From Cellulomonas xiejunii (GTDB taxonomy: Bacteria > Actinomycetota > Actinomycetes > Actinomycetales > Cellulomonadaceae), in assembly GCF_024508315.1 (NCBI RefSeq), contig NZ_CP101987.1, forward strand, positions 682,001 through 746,000: 64,000 nucleotides of DNA, given 5' to 3'. The notes under the pieces are model-generated. The model was given only the letters and a program-made list of their open reading frames with translations. It did no database searches and was not told the origin of the DNA. The stretch's first letter is position 1, and every line of letters begins with the position of its first letter. Of this stretch, positions 27,798-38,000 are shown one piece after another. The translations under genes were made by a program, and so were the position numbers.

Positions 27798-29516
27798 GTG
27801 CTCGTGACGCCCGACCTGCCGTCCGTCCGCCTCGCCACCTGTCTCGCGGCCCCGGAGCCGGGGTGGACCGTGCACGCCGACGCGGTCGTCGTCGGCTCGG
27901 GGATCGCCGGGCTGACGGCCGCACTCGAGCTGCGCACGCGTGTGGGCCGTGTGCTCCTGGTCACCAAGGGCGTGCTGTCCTCGGGGTCGACGGTGTGGGC
28001 GCAGGGCGGCATCGCGGCCGCGCTCGACCCCGCGGACTCCCCGGCGGCGCACCTGCAGGACACGCTCGCCGCAGGCGGTGGGCTGTGCGATCCCCGGGCG
28101 GTGGAGACCCTGGTCACCGAGGGCCCGCGCCGGGTCCGCCAGCTGGTGGCACGCGGTGCGGTGTTCGACACGACCGCGGACGGCGAGATCAGCCTGACGC
28201 GTGAGGGCGGGCACCTGACGGACCGCATCGCGCACGCGGGCGGTGACGCGACGGGTGCGGAGATCTCCCGTGCGCTCGTCGCGCAGATCGAGGCGGTGCG
28301 GGACGACCCGGGCATCGAGGTCGTCGAGCACGCGCTCGTGCTGGACGTCCTGACGGGCGCACCGGGTGCGGACGGCGCGCCCGGTGCCGTGGCCGGGGTG
28401 ACCCTGCACGTCATCGGGGAGGGGTCCCGCGACGGCGTCGGCGCGGCGCTCGCCCCGGTGGTGGTGCTCGCGACCGGGGGGATCGGCCAGGTGTACCGGT
28501 CGTCCACGAACCCGGCGCAGGCCACGGGGGACGGCATCGCCGCGGCGCTGCGGGCGGGCGCGCTGCTGGGTGACCTCGAGTTCGTGCAGTTCCACCCGAC
28601 GGTGCTGTGGCTGGGCACGGGGGTGAAGGGTCAGCTGACGCTCGTGAGCGAGGCGGTGCGCGGCGAGGGCGCGCTGCTGCTCGACACCGACGGCGTGCGG
28701 TTCATGCCGGACGTGCACCCGCTGGCCGAGCTGGCGCCGCGGGACGTCGTGGCGCACGCGATCGTGCGGCGCACGGCGGCCACCGGCTCCGACCACGTGT
28801 GGCTGGACGCGCGGCACCTGGGCGCCGACTTCTTCGCGCGGCGGTTCCCGACGATCCACGAGCGCCTGGCGGAGCACGGCATCGACCCGGCCACCGACCT
28901 CGTGCCGGTGGCGCCCGCGCAGCACTACCACTCCGGTGGTGTGGTGACGGACCTCGACGGACGCTCCTCCCTGACGGGCCTGTACGCGGTGGGGGAGGTC
29001 GCGTGCACGGGCGTGCACGGCGCCAACCGCCTGGCGTCGAACTCGCTGCTCGAGGGGCTGGTCTTCGCCCACCGCGCGGCGCGCGACGTCGCGGCCCGAC
29101 TCGAGGGCGGCTTCCTGCCGCGCGTGGACCCCAGCCCGCGGCCCGGACCCGAGGCGCTGGTCCCCGCGGCGTCGCGTGCGCGGGTGCAGCGGGCCGCGAC
29201 GGACGGACCCGGCGTGCTGCGCTCCGCCGACGGACTGCGGCGGTCGCTGGCGACGCTCGCGGCGATCCCGACGGACGCGCACGAGCGTCGCGACGATGGC
29301 CGGCGGCTGGGGGAGCCGCAGCTCGCGGAGTGGGAGACGACCAACGTGCACCAGGTGGCCACGGTCCTCGCGCTGGCGGCGCTGGCGCGCGAGGAGTCGC
29401 GCGGGGGGCACGCGCGGAGCGACTTCCCGCTCACCAAGGAGGAATGGCGCGTGCGCGTCGGAGTGAACTCCGGATCGGACGGAACGGTCGAGATCGGGCC
29501 GCACCCGGTCGGATAG
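27798..29516 (+). CDS. nadB: L-aspartate oxidase
   Basis: 572 aa flavoenzyme oxidising aspartate to iminoaspartate in NAD synthesis. FAD motif VVVGSGIAGLTAALEL; active-site region STVWAQGGIAAAL; C-terminal HQVATVLALAALAREESRGGH. GTG 27798 is set by the -10 box. Its pathway partner nadC lies 10.8 kb downstream, beyond the xylanase genes. No nadA is visible in the window. Confidence 0.95.
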   Translation: MLVTPDLPSVRLATCLAAPEPGWTVHADAVVVGSGIAGLTAALELRTRVGRVLLVTKGVLSSGSTVWAQGGIAAALDPADSPAAHLQDTLAAGGGLCDPRAVETLVTEGPRRVRQLVARGAVFDTTADGEISLTREGGHLTDRIAHAGGDATGAEISRALVAQIEAVRDDPGIEVVEHALVLDVLTGAPGADGAPGAVAGVTLHVIGEGSRDGVGAALAPVVVLATGGIGQVYRSSTNPAQATGDGIAAALRAGALLGDLEFVQFHPTVLWLGTGVKGQLTLVSEAVRGEGALLLDTDGVRFMPDVHPLAELAPRDVVAHAIVRRTAATGSDHVWLDARHLGADFFARRFPTIHERLAEHGIDPATDLVPVAPAQHYHSGGVVTDLDGRSSLTGLYAVGEVACTGVHGANRLASNSLLEGLVFAHRAARDVAARLEGGFLPRVDPSPRPGPEALVPAASRARVQRAATDGPGVLRSADGLRRSLATLAAIPTDAHERRDDGRRLGEPQLAEWETTNVHQVATVLALAALAREESRGGHARSDFPLTKEEWRVRVGVNSGSDGTVEIGPHPVG

Positions 29517-29540
29517 TCCGATGGCCACGTTCCCATGGGC

Positions 29541-29550
29541 CGAAACTTTC
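29541..29550. promoter_or_regulatory. CGAAACTTTC motif upstream of the first xylanase
   Basis: Near-palindrome GAAAcTTTC about 70 nt before the probable -10. The second xylanase has GAAACTTTC at 34950 at the same distance from its -10, and the fossil third copy has a degraded GAAAGGTGTC. CGAAA-type repeats are known upstream of Streptomyces xylanase genes. Candidate binding site for a xylan-responsive regulator. Confidence 0.5.
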
Positions 29551-29619
29551 TCAAGACATCGGACGACTCCCGCGCTTCTGAACGGGTGACCAGGTCTGCC
29601 GCTTTGCCGCACGGCTCCG

Positions 29620-29672
29620 TAGGTTCGGGGGTCCGGCCCCGTACGTGCGGGGTGCTGTGCTGCGCAAGGGAG
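29620..29672 (+). promoter_or_regulatory. First xylanase -10 candidate (TAGGTT) and conserved leader/RBS (TGCGCAAGGGAGC)
   Basis: TAGGTT at 29620-29625. The leader word TGCGCAAGGGAGC ends at the ribosome site before ATG 29678. The same word precedes the second xylanase and, with one change, the fossil; GCGCAAGGGAGC also precedes xylB. No good -35 is seen. Confidence 0.4.
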
Positions 29673-29677
29673 CGACG

Positions 29678-32600
29678 ATGCACGTCAAGAGACGCCGAAA
29701 GGTGTACGAAAGTATCGGTGTGACGGCCGCTGTCGTGGCCCTGGTCGCAGCGCCGATGGTCGGGACGACGTTGACGTCCGCGACAGCCGCCGGGCCGGTG
29801 CCGGTGCTGTCCCTCGACTTCGAGGACGGCACCTGGTCCCCGTGGACGCGGAACGGCGACCCCGCGCTCTCCGTCGAGCACGAGAAGGCCCTGCGGATCT
29901 CGGACCGGGCCAACGACTGGGACGGGATCCGGGCCCCGGAGATGACGTACGAGGCCGGCGCGACCTACACCTTCTCGGCCCGCGCGCGTCTCGCGGCGGG
30001 GACCGTCGGCTCTGTCGGCTTCCGGTTCGTCGGCAACACGTGGATGGGGAACACCCAGGTCCCGATCACGGCGAACGGTTGGACGACGATCACGGTCGAC
30101 AACACCTTCGCCACCGCGTGGACGGGTCAGGTCAACCTCGGCACGGACAACCTCGCCGGACCGTATGCGTACGAGGTCGACGACCTGTCGATCACGCGGG
30201 CAGGCGTCGACGGTGCGCCGCCGGTCGTCCTGACGTCCGTCGACTTCCAGACGGCCGACCGTGACGGCTGGACGCAGAACGGTGGCCCGACCCTCACCGA
30301 GGTGTCGGTCGGCCGGTACCTGAGCGTCGCGGACCGTGTGAACAACTGGGACGGCATCCGGTCTCCCGCGATGTCGCTCGAGGCGGGCGTCGCGTACACC
30401 ATCTCCGCGCGGGCACGCCTCGCGCCCGGCACGGCGGGCTCCGTCGGCTTCCGGTTCGTCGGGCCCGACTCGTGGCTCGGGAACACCCAGGGCACGATCG
30501 ACGCCGACGACTGGACCACGGTCAGCGTGACGCACACGCCGACGGCCGACGAGAGCATCGACATGTTCCTCGGGACCGACGCCCTCGTGCCCGACGTGCG
30601 GTACACGTACCTCGTCGACGACATCCTGGTCACGCGTGGCGCGGACGGCACGACCCCGGCCGTGCCCGCCGCCCCGGTCACGGTCCTGAGCTCGGACTTC
30701 GAGTCCGACCTGACGCCCTGGGTGCCCCGCAACGCCACCCTCACGCGCGACACGAGCGCGCGCACCGGCACGGGCGCGATGCTCGTCGCGGGTCGCCTCG
30801 CCAACTGGCACGGCGCGCAGACGCCGATCAACCCGATCTTCGCCCCCGGCGGCACCTACACCGTCTCGGCGTGGGTCAGGCTGGCCCCGGGCGAGACGGC
30901 GACGACCATGAAGATGACGGTCGCCGAGACACCCGTGACCGACACCTCCTACGTGGAGGCGGCACCGTCCGTCACCGTCACGGACGCGGCCTGGGTGCTC
31001 CTCACCGGCTCGTACACCCGCGCCGGGGGCGTCACCGGTGGTGACCTGTACTTCGAGGCCGCCGGCGTCACGACGAGCTTCCTCGTCGACGACGTGACCA
31101 TCGTCGGTCCGCCCGTCGGCTCCACCCCCGGTGACGGCTGGGTCCCGGACCTCGACGGCTTCGTGCCCGGCGGTGCGGTCCGCCCGACCGCCACGCCCGT
31201 CACCACGGCCCGCTCGGCCGAGGGCGCCACGAACACCGCGGCGCTGACGTTCGACGACGGCCCCAACGGTGCCGACACGGCCGCGCTGCTCGACTTCCTG
31301 GCGGCGAACGACCTGGTCGCGACCTTCTGCGTCATCGGCCAGAACGTCACGGCGTCCGGTGGCGCCGCGATGCTGCAGCGGATCGTGTCCGAGGGGCACG
31401 CGCTGTGCAACCACGGGACGACGTACGCGGACATGGGCGGCATGACCAAGGCGCAGGTCGAGACCGACCTCAAGGCGAACCTCACGATCATCCGCAACGC
31501 GCTGGGTGACCCGAACGCCCCGGTCCCGTACTTCCGTGCACCCAACGGCAGCTGGGGCCAGACGGCGGCCGTCGCCGTCGCGCTCGGCATGCAGCCGCTC
31601 GGCGTCGTCAACACGATCTCCGACTGGGAGCCCTTGGACGAGGCGACGCTGACCGCGAACCTGCGCGCAGCCATGAAGAACGGCGAGATCGTCCTCGTGC
31701 ACGACGGCGGTGGCAACCGTGCCGCGTCCGTCGCTGCGACGAGGACGGTCGTCACCGAGAAGCTCGCCGACGGCTGGGTGTTCACGCTGCCCACGGGTGG
31801 CGCGGACGGCTCGTACGTCCCGTCGAGCAGCATCGACGCGGACTTCGAGGACAACACCCTGCAGGGGTGGACCGGACGCGACAACGGCAGCGGTCCGCCC
31901 ACGGTGACGGTCGTCTCGCCGGGCCGCGACTCGCAGTACGCGGCGCGCGTCTCGGACCGCATCCACCAGGGCCAGGGTCTGCAGCACAACGTGGCCGGCA
32001 TCTTCGAGGTCGGTGCGACGTACGACTTCTCGGCCTGGATCAAGTTCGAGGGCACCCCGGGTGACGTCACGCTGAGCGCCCACGTCAACGCCGGCACGTC
32101 GTCGTACCCGAACCTCGTGACCCTGACGGGGATGTCGAACGACTGGGTGCAGGTGTCGGGCCAGTTCACGATGCCGTCGTACACGAACGCCGCGGAGGTC
32201 TACTTCGAGACCAAGTGGGCGAACAACGACCCGGGCAACACGTCGACGTTCCTCGTCGACGACATCACGTTCCAGATGCGCCCCGACCCGGTGATCCAGG
32301 ACGACCTGGCGCCGCTGTTCGAGTCGGTGGGCGTGCCGCTCGGTGTCGCGATCGACGGTCGCGAGACGTACCGGTCGGCCGCGCAGCTGCTCACCAAGCA
32401 CTTCGAGCAGATCACGGCCGAGAACTCGATGAAGCCGGAGAACTGGTACGAGGGCCGCACGTTCGCGCCGAGCGCGGACACCAAGGCGGTCATGGACTTC
32501 GCCGTTGCCAACGACCTGCGGGTCTACGGGCACGTGCTCGTGTGGCACGCGCAGACGCCGGCCTGGTTCTTCCAGGACGACGCGGGCAACCCGCTGCCGG

Positions 32601-34831
32601 TGAACGACGCGAGCGCCGAGCTCGTCCGGGGGCGCATGGAGACCCACATCAAGAACGTCGCGAAGTGGATCAACGACGAGTACGGCGCGTTCGGCTCGCC
32701 GACCAACCCGGTCGTCGGCTGGGACGTCGTCAACGAGGTGATCTCCGACAACGACACGGACGACGGCATGCGCCGCAGCGACTGGTACAAGTACCTCGGT
32801 GAGGAGTTCGTCGACCGTGCCTTCGAGTACGCCGACGAGTACGTCAACGGGGTGTACCTCGAGCCGGGCGCGGACCGGATCTCGCTGTTCATCAACGACT
32901 ACAACAGCGAGCTGAAGAGCAAGCAGGACCGCTACTACCGGCTGATCACGGACCTCATCGAGCGTGAGGTCCCGATCGACGGCGTGGGCCACCAGTTCCA
33001 CGTATCGCTCTCGCTGCCGGTGTCGTTCCTCGAGGCCGCGCTGGAGCGGTTCTCGGGCCTGGGGCTGCTGCAGGCGGTCACGGAGTTCGACGTCACCACG
33101 GGCACGCCCGCGACGGAGGCGCTGTTCATCGAGCAGGGCTACTACTACCGCGACGCGTTCGAGGTGTTCGACCGGTACGAGGAGCAGATGTTCTCGATCA
33201 CCGTGTGGGGTCTGTACGACACGCGGTCGTGGCGCAACTCCAACGGTGGTCCGCTGCCGTTCGACGAGGGCATGCAGGCCAAGCCGGCGTACTACGGCAT
33301 CCTCGGTGGGGACCTGCCGGCGCGGCTGCGCAGCGCCAACGTGTTCGCCGGTGACGTGGCTCTCGACGACGCAGCGTTCGACGACGTCGCGTGGCAGCAG
33401 CTCCCGCTGCTGGACGTCGACGGCGAGGCTGCGTTCCAGGCCCGCTGGGCCACCGACCACCTCTCGGTGTACGCCGAGGTGGCCGACCGGTGGGACATCC
33501 TCGAGCTGCAGGTCGGCGAGGAGACGTACCGCATCTCGCGTGATGGCTCGGGCGACCTCGACGGTGTCGTGGCCGAGGGCACGGGCGGCTGGGGCGTCGT
33601 GGTCCACGTGCCGGTGACGGCCGCACAGGGCGACACGCTCGACTTCGACCTGCGGGTGCTCGACGGGGTCGACGTCGTCGGCTGGAACGCCCCCGGTCAC
33701 CTGGGCGAGCTGTCGCTCGTCGAGGCGCTGTCGACGGTCGAGGTCGTGAAGGCGGCGTCCGCGCCGACGATCGACGGCGCCGTGGACGACGTGTGGGGGT
33801 CGGCCGCGACGGTCTCGACCCGCACCCAGGTGAGCGGTACGGCCGGGGCGACCGCCACGGTCCGGACGATGTGGACGGGCTCGAAGCTCTACGTCCTCGC
33901 GGACGTGGTCGACGAGACCCCGGACACCTCGGCGGTCGCGCCGCACGAGAAGGACTCGCTCGAGATCTTCCTCGACGCCGGGAACTTCAAGAACCAGACG
34001 TTCCGGTACGACGACCTCCACCTGCGGATCGACGCGACCAACAAGGTCACGATCGGCCAGGGCGACGAGGGCTTCCACCGGGCGCGGGTCGAGTCGCAGG
34101 TCGCGCAGACGGCCACGGGCTACCGCGTCGAGGCGGCCGTCGACATGCTCGACCAGTACATCGGGCTGGGCACGCTCCACGGCCTGGACTTCCAGGTCAA
34201 CGACGCCGTGGCCGGCGCGCGCACCTCGGTGCGCACGTGGGCCGACCCGACGGGGCTGGGCTTCCAGTCGCCGCAGCGCTGGGGTGTGGCACAGCTCGTC
34301 TCGGCGCTGACGCCGCCGGACGAGGACGCCACGCCGGAGCTGAGCCTCTCGCTGGCGTCCGTCAGGGCCGGTGGGACCGTCACGGTCGACCTGGAGGGCT
34401 TCACGCCCGGTGACGAGGTCGTCCTCGCGATGGGCAACGGCGCGAACGCGTCGGGTGGCGCGGGTGGTGTCGGGGCGGCGGCCGTGGCGCCGGCGGGCGC
34501 GACGCTCCTCGGCTCGGTCGTGGTGGCCGGCAACGGTGCGGCGTCACTGACGGTGACGATCCCGGCGACCACCCCCGCGGGGGTCTACCGGATCGTCGCG
34601 GCGGTCGGCGGCGAGGTCCTGGCGGAGGGCGCGCTGACCGTCTCCGCGGCGGCCGCAGCGCCCGGCACCACGGGGACGCCCCCGGGCCGGGGCGGCAGTC
34701 TCGCCACGACGGGTGCGGGCCTGGGCCTGGGTCTGCTGGGCCTGCTGGTCCTGCTCACCGGGACGGTCCTGGTCGTCGTCCGGCGTCGTGGGCACCTCGT
34801 CACCGAGGTGCGTCGCACGCTGGGCCGCTGA
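29678..34831 (+). CDS. Cell-wall-anchored multimodular xylanase: 3 CBM + CE4 + CBM + GH10 + CBM9-like + LATTG
   Basis: 1717 aa exported enzyme. Signal peptide to about residue 38. Three CBM22/CBM4-like beta-sandwich modules (~41-177, 183-324, 334-476), the first two a tandem duplication. CE4 deacetylase ~519-707 (Asp526-Asp527, His579, RAPNGSWG, LVHDGG). Fourth CBM22-like module ~718-871. GH10 xylanase ~876-1210 with acid/base Glu1020 (WDVVNEV) and nucleophile Glu1136 (VTEFDV). CBM9-like region ~1350-1543. Then an Ig-like stretch and a sorting signal LATTG at 1675-1679 followed by a membrane helix and Arg-rich tail, the form used by class E sortases. It should cut acetylated xylan at the cell surface. 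The second CE4 metal His is replaced by Tyr583. Confidence 0.9.
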   Translation: MHVKRRRKVYESIGVTAAVVALVAAPMVGTTLTSATAAGPVPVLSLDFEDGTWSPWTRNGDPALSVEHEKALRISDRANDWDGIRAPEMTYEAGATYTFSARARLAAGTVGSVGFRFVGNTWMGNTQVPITANGWTTITVDNTFATAWTGQVNLGTDNLAGPYAYEVDDLSITRAGVDGAPPVVLTSVDFQTADRDGWTQNGGPTLTEVSVGRYLSVADRVNNWDGIRSPAMSLEAGVAYTISARARLAPGTAGSVGFRFVGPDSWLGNTQGTIDADDWTTVSVTHTPTADESIDMFLGTDALVPDVRYTYLVDDILVTRGADGTTPAVPAAPVTVLSSDFESDLTPWVPRNATLTRDTSARTGTGAMLVAGRLANWHGAQTPINPIFAPGGTYTVSAWVRLAPGETATTMKMTVAETPVTDTSYVEAAPSVTVTDAAWVLLTGSYTRAGGVTGGDLYFEAAGVTTSFLVDDVTIVGPPVGSTPGDGWVPDLDGFVPGGAVRPTATPVTTARSAEGATNTAALTFDDGPNGADTAALLDFLAANDLVATFCVIGQNVTASGGAAMLQRIVSEGHALCNHGTTYADMGGMTKAQVETDLKANLTIIRNALGDPNAPVPYFRAPNGSWGQTAAVAVALGMQPLGVVNTISDWEPLDEATLTANLRAAMKNGEIVLVHDGGGNRAASVAATRTVVTEKLADGWVFTLPTGGADGSYVPSSSIDADFEDNTLQGWTGRDNGSGPPTVTVVSPGRDSQYAARVSDRIHQGQGLQHNVAGIFEVGATYDFSAWIKFEGTPGDVTLSAHVNAGTSSYPNLVTLTGMSNDWVQVSGQFTMPSYTNAAEVYFETKWANNDPGNTSTFLVDDITFQMRPDPVIQDDLAPLFESVGVPLGVAIDGRETYRSAAQLLTKHFEQITAENSMKPENWYEGRTFAPSADTKAVMDFAVANDLRVYGHVLVWHAQTPAWFFQDDAGNPLPVNDASAELVRGRMETHIKNVAKWINDEYGAFGSPTNPVVGWDVVNEVISDNDTDDGMRRSDWYKYLGEEFVDRAFEYADEYVNGVYLEPGADRISLFINDYNSELKSKQDRYYRLITDLIEREVPIDGVGHQFHVSLSLPVSFLEAALERFSGLGLLQAVTEFDVTTGTPATEALFIEQGYYYRDAFEVFDRYEEQMFSITVWGLYDTRSWRNSNGGPLPFDEGMQAKPAYYGILGGDLPARLRSANVFAGDVALDDAAFDDVAWQQLPLLDVDGEAAFQARWATDHLSVYAEVADRWDILELQVGEETYRISRDGSGDLDGVVAEGTGGWGVVVHVPVTAAQGDTLDFDLRVLDGVDVVGWNAPGHLGELSLVEALSTVEVVKAASAPTIDGAVDDVWGSAATVSTRTQVSGTAGATATVRTMWTGSKLYVLADVVDETPDTSAVAPHEKDSLEIFLDAGNFKNQTFRYDDLHLRIDATNKVTIGQGDEGFHRARVESQVAQTATGYRVEAAVDMLDQYIGLGTLHGLDFQVNDAVAGARTSVRTWADPTGLGFQSPQRWGVAQLVSALTPPDEDATPELSLSLASVRAGGTVTVDLEGFTPGDEVVLAMGNGANASGGAGGVGAAAVAPAGATLLGSVVVAGNGAASLTVTIPATTPAGVYRIVAAVGGEVLAEGALTVSAAAAAPGTTGTPPGRGGSLATTGAGLGLGLLGLLVLLTGTVLVVVRRRGHLVTEVRRTLGR

Positions 34832-34874
34832 CCCGGGGCGTCCCGGGGCCCCGATCCCGAGACGCCCTCCACGG

Positions 34875-34911
34875 AGCCCCACCGGTAGGTTCCCCTCCTG
34901 CCGGTGGGGCT
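34875..34911 (+). terminator. Terminator hairpin after the first xylanase
   Basis: AGCCCCACCGG / CCGGTGGGGCT, 11-bp perfect stem with a 15-nt loop, then TTCGTC. Sequence unlike the hairpins after the second xylanase and the fossil. Confidence 0.7.
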
Positions 34912-34948
34912 TCGTCGCGCCTGGACGACACCCGAAGGGGTGACCTGC

Positions 34949-34960
34949 TGAAACTTTCGA
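34949..34960. promoter_or_regulatory. TGAAACTTTCGA motif upstream of the second xylanase
   Basis: Imperfect palindrome GAAACTTTCGA, 67 nt before the -10 candidate, aligned in position with the motif upstream of the first xylanase. Confidence 0.5.
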
Positions 34961-35026
34961 TCTCGATCCTGCATCCATCTGTGTACCTGGAGGCTCTCGG
35001 GCTGGTCGGATGACCAACATTGTGCG

Positions 35027-35066
35027 TACGGTGGTCCCGATATCGGACTTTCCGTGCGCAAGGGAG
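35027..35066 (+). promoter_or_regulatory. Second xylanase -10 candidate (TACGGT) and leader/RBS
   Basis: TACGGT 35027-35032, then the conserved TGCGCAAGGGAGC before ATG 35072. The fossil third copy keeps TACGGT at 40046 in the same relative place. Confidence 0.45.
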
Positions 35067-35071
35067 CGTCA

Positions 35072-38000
35072 ATGGGTCGGACCCGGCACCGCAAGGTGCT
35101 CGAAACTATCGGTATCGGCGCGGCGGCAGCCGCGCTCGTGGCTGCGCCGCTCGTGGCGATCGGCTCCACGGCAGGTGCCGCCGAGACGCAGGTGGTCCTC
35201 GGCGTGGACTTCGACGACGAGACCACCGGCGACTGGACACGCAGCGGCGAGCCCGTCCTCGGGTTCGTCGACGCCGACGGCGGCAAGGCGCTCGAGGTCG
35301 CCGACCGCACGACCGACTACGACGGCATCTCGTCGCCCGAGGTCGCGTACGAGGCCGGCGTCTCCTACTCCTTCACGATGCGCGCGAAGCTCCCCGAGGG
35401 CACCGAGGGCACGGCAGGCATCCGCTTCGTCGTCGCCACGGACTACACCTGGGTCGGCGACACCACGATCAGCGACGACGCGTGGACGACGGTCACCGGC
35501 ACGTACACGCCCACCGAGGACGTGACGCGCTCCGTCTACCTGGGCACCGGTGACCTCTCCGGCACCGTGGCAGGCACGCCCTACACCTACCTCGTCGACG
35601 ACATCGAGATCACGCGCGAGGGCTCCGGCGGCGAGGTCGAGGTCGTCCTGGCCAGCGACTTCGAGGCGGACGTCGCGCCGTGGGTCGGCCGCGGCGCCGC
35701 CACGGTCGCGCGCACGACCGACGACGCGCACGGCGGCGAGGCGAGCATGCTCGTGTCCGGCCGCACGTCCGACTGGCACGGCGCGGCGACACCGATCGCC
35801 TCGCTGTTCGCCGCGGGCGCCACGTACGACATCTCCGCCTGGGTGAAGCTCGCGCCGGGCGAGGAGGCGACGACCGTCAAGGCGACGGTCGCCGAGGTCC
35901 CCGAGGCCTACACGCAGGCCGCGCCCGCGGTCGCCGTCACCGACCAGGAGTGGGTGGAGCTGACCGGCACCTACACCCGTGGCGACGCCGTCACGGGCGG
36001 TGACCTCTACCTCGAGGCGGCCGGCGCGACGACGAGCTTCCTCGTCGACGACGTGGTCGTCACCGGCCGCGCCGTCACCGACGACTGGGTGCCGGACCTC
36101 GAGGGCTTCGTCCCCGGCGGTGCCGTGAACCCCACCAGCACGCCCGTCGGCGCCGCACGCGGCACCGGCGACGTGGCCGCGCTGACCTTCGACGACGGCC
36201 CCAACGGCGCCGACACCACCGAGCTGCTCGACTTCCTCGCGGAGAACGACCTGCCGGCGACGTTCTGCGTCATCGGCTCCCAGGTCACCGCGCCGGGTGG
36301 CGCGGACCTGCTGCGCCGGATCGTGTCCGAGGGGCACACCCTGTGCAACCACTCGAGCGGGTGGGCGGACATGGGCGGCTACACCAAGGCGCAGGTCGAG
36401 GCCGACCTCAAGGCGAACCTGGAGATCATCCGGACGGCACTCGGCGACCCCGAGGCCAAGGTCCCGTACTTCCGCGCGCCCAACGGCTCGTGGGGCCAGA
36501 CGATCCCCGTGGCCGTCGCGCTCGGCATGCAGCCGCTCGCGGTGTCCAACACGATCAACGACTGGGCCACCCAGGACGAGGCCGAGCTGACGGCCAACCT
36601 GCGCACCGCCATGCAGCCGGGCCGCATCGTGCTCGTGCACGACGGCGGGGGAGACCGTGCCGCGTCGGTCGCGGCGACGAAGACGGTCGTGACCGAGCGC
36701 CTCGCCGACGGCTGGACCTTCACGCTGCCCCAGGGCGGCGTGGACGGCACCGGTGTCGAGCTGTCCTTCGACTTCGAGGACGGCACCCTGCAGGGCTGGG
36801 CGCCGCGCGCCACCGAGGACGGTGCCGCGACGGTCGGGGTCGTCGAGGGCGGCCACGACTCGGCGCACGCCGCACAGGTCTCCGACCGTGTCCACCAGGG
36901 GCAGGGCCTGCAGTACGACGTCACGGGCCTGCTCGCCGCGGGCACCACGTACGAGTTCGAGGCGTGGGTCCGGTTCGCCGGCACCCCGGGTGACATGACG
37001 CTCAGCGCCCGCACCGAGAGCGGCGGGACCAGCAACTACGGGAACCTCGTGTCGATCACGGGGGTCACGGAGGAGTGGACCCGGGTCGCGGGCAAGTTCT
37101 CGATCCCGGCGTACGAGACGGCCGCCGAGGTCTACTTCGAGACGGCGTGGGACAGCGGCAACCCGGGCAACACGTCGACGTTCCTCGTCGACGACATCGT
37201 GTTCCGCACGCCGGCGCCGGTCGCGATCCAGGACATCACCCCCCTCAAGGACACCGTGCCGTTCCCCATGGGCGTCGCGATCGACAGCCGCGAGACCCAG
37301 GGCGACCCGGGCACCCTCACGCAGCGGCACTTCAACCAGATCTCCGCTGAGAACCACATGAAGCCCGAGGCCTGGTACGACGCCGAGGGCGGCTTCCGGG
37401 TCCACCCCGAGGCGACGGCGCTGATGGACTTCGCCGCCGCGACGGACACGAGGGTCTACGGGCACGTGCTCGTGTGGCACAGCCAGACGCCCGCGTGGTT
37501 CTTCCAGGACGAGGCGGGTGAGCCCCTGGCTGCCGACGACGCGGGCCGGACGGTGCTGCGTGAGCGTCTGCGCACGCACATCTTCGACATCGCCGGGAAC
37601 CTGGCCGGCACCTACGGCGCGTTCGGGTCGGACACCAACCCGCTCGTCGCGTGGGACGTCGTCAACGAGGTCGTGTCCGACGGCGGTGAGAACCCCGACG
37701 GGCTGCGACGCTCCGAGTGGTTCCGCATCCTCGGCGAGGACTTCATCGACCTCGCCTTCCAGTACGCCGACGAGGCGTTCAACGAGGAGTACGCGGCGCC
37801 GGGCACCGACCGTCCGGTGGCGCTGTTCATCAACGACTACAACACCGAGCAGTCCGGCAAGCAGGACCGCTACTTCGCGCTGGTGGAGCGGCTGCTCACC
37901 CGCGGGGTGCCGGTCGACGGCGTGGGCCACCAGTTCCACGTCAGCCTGTCGCTGCCGGTCTCGGCGCTCGAGGCCGCGATCGAGCGGTTCGAGGCGCTGG

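Noticed and set aside
28925-34180. 1751-codon open frame on the minus strand across the first xylanase
   Set aside because: An antisense shadow of a GC-rich gene: Arg/Val/Asp-rich composition, no family features, while the plus-strand frame has clear enzyme motifs.
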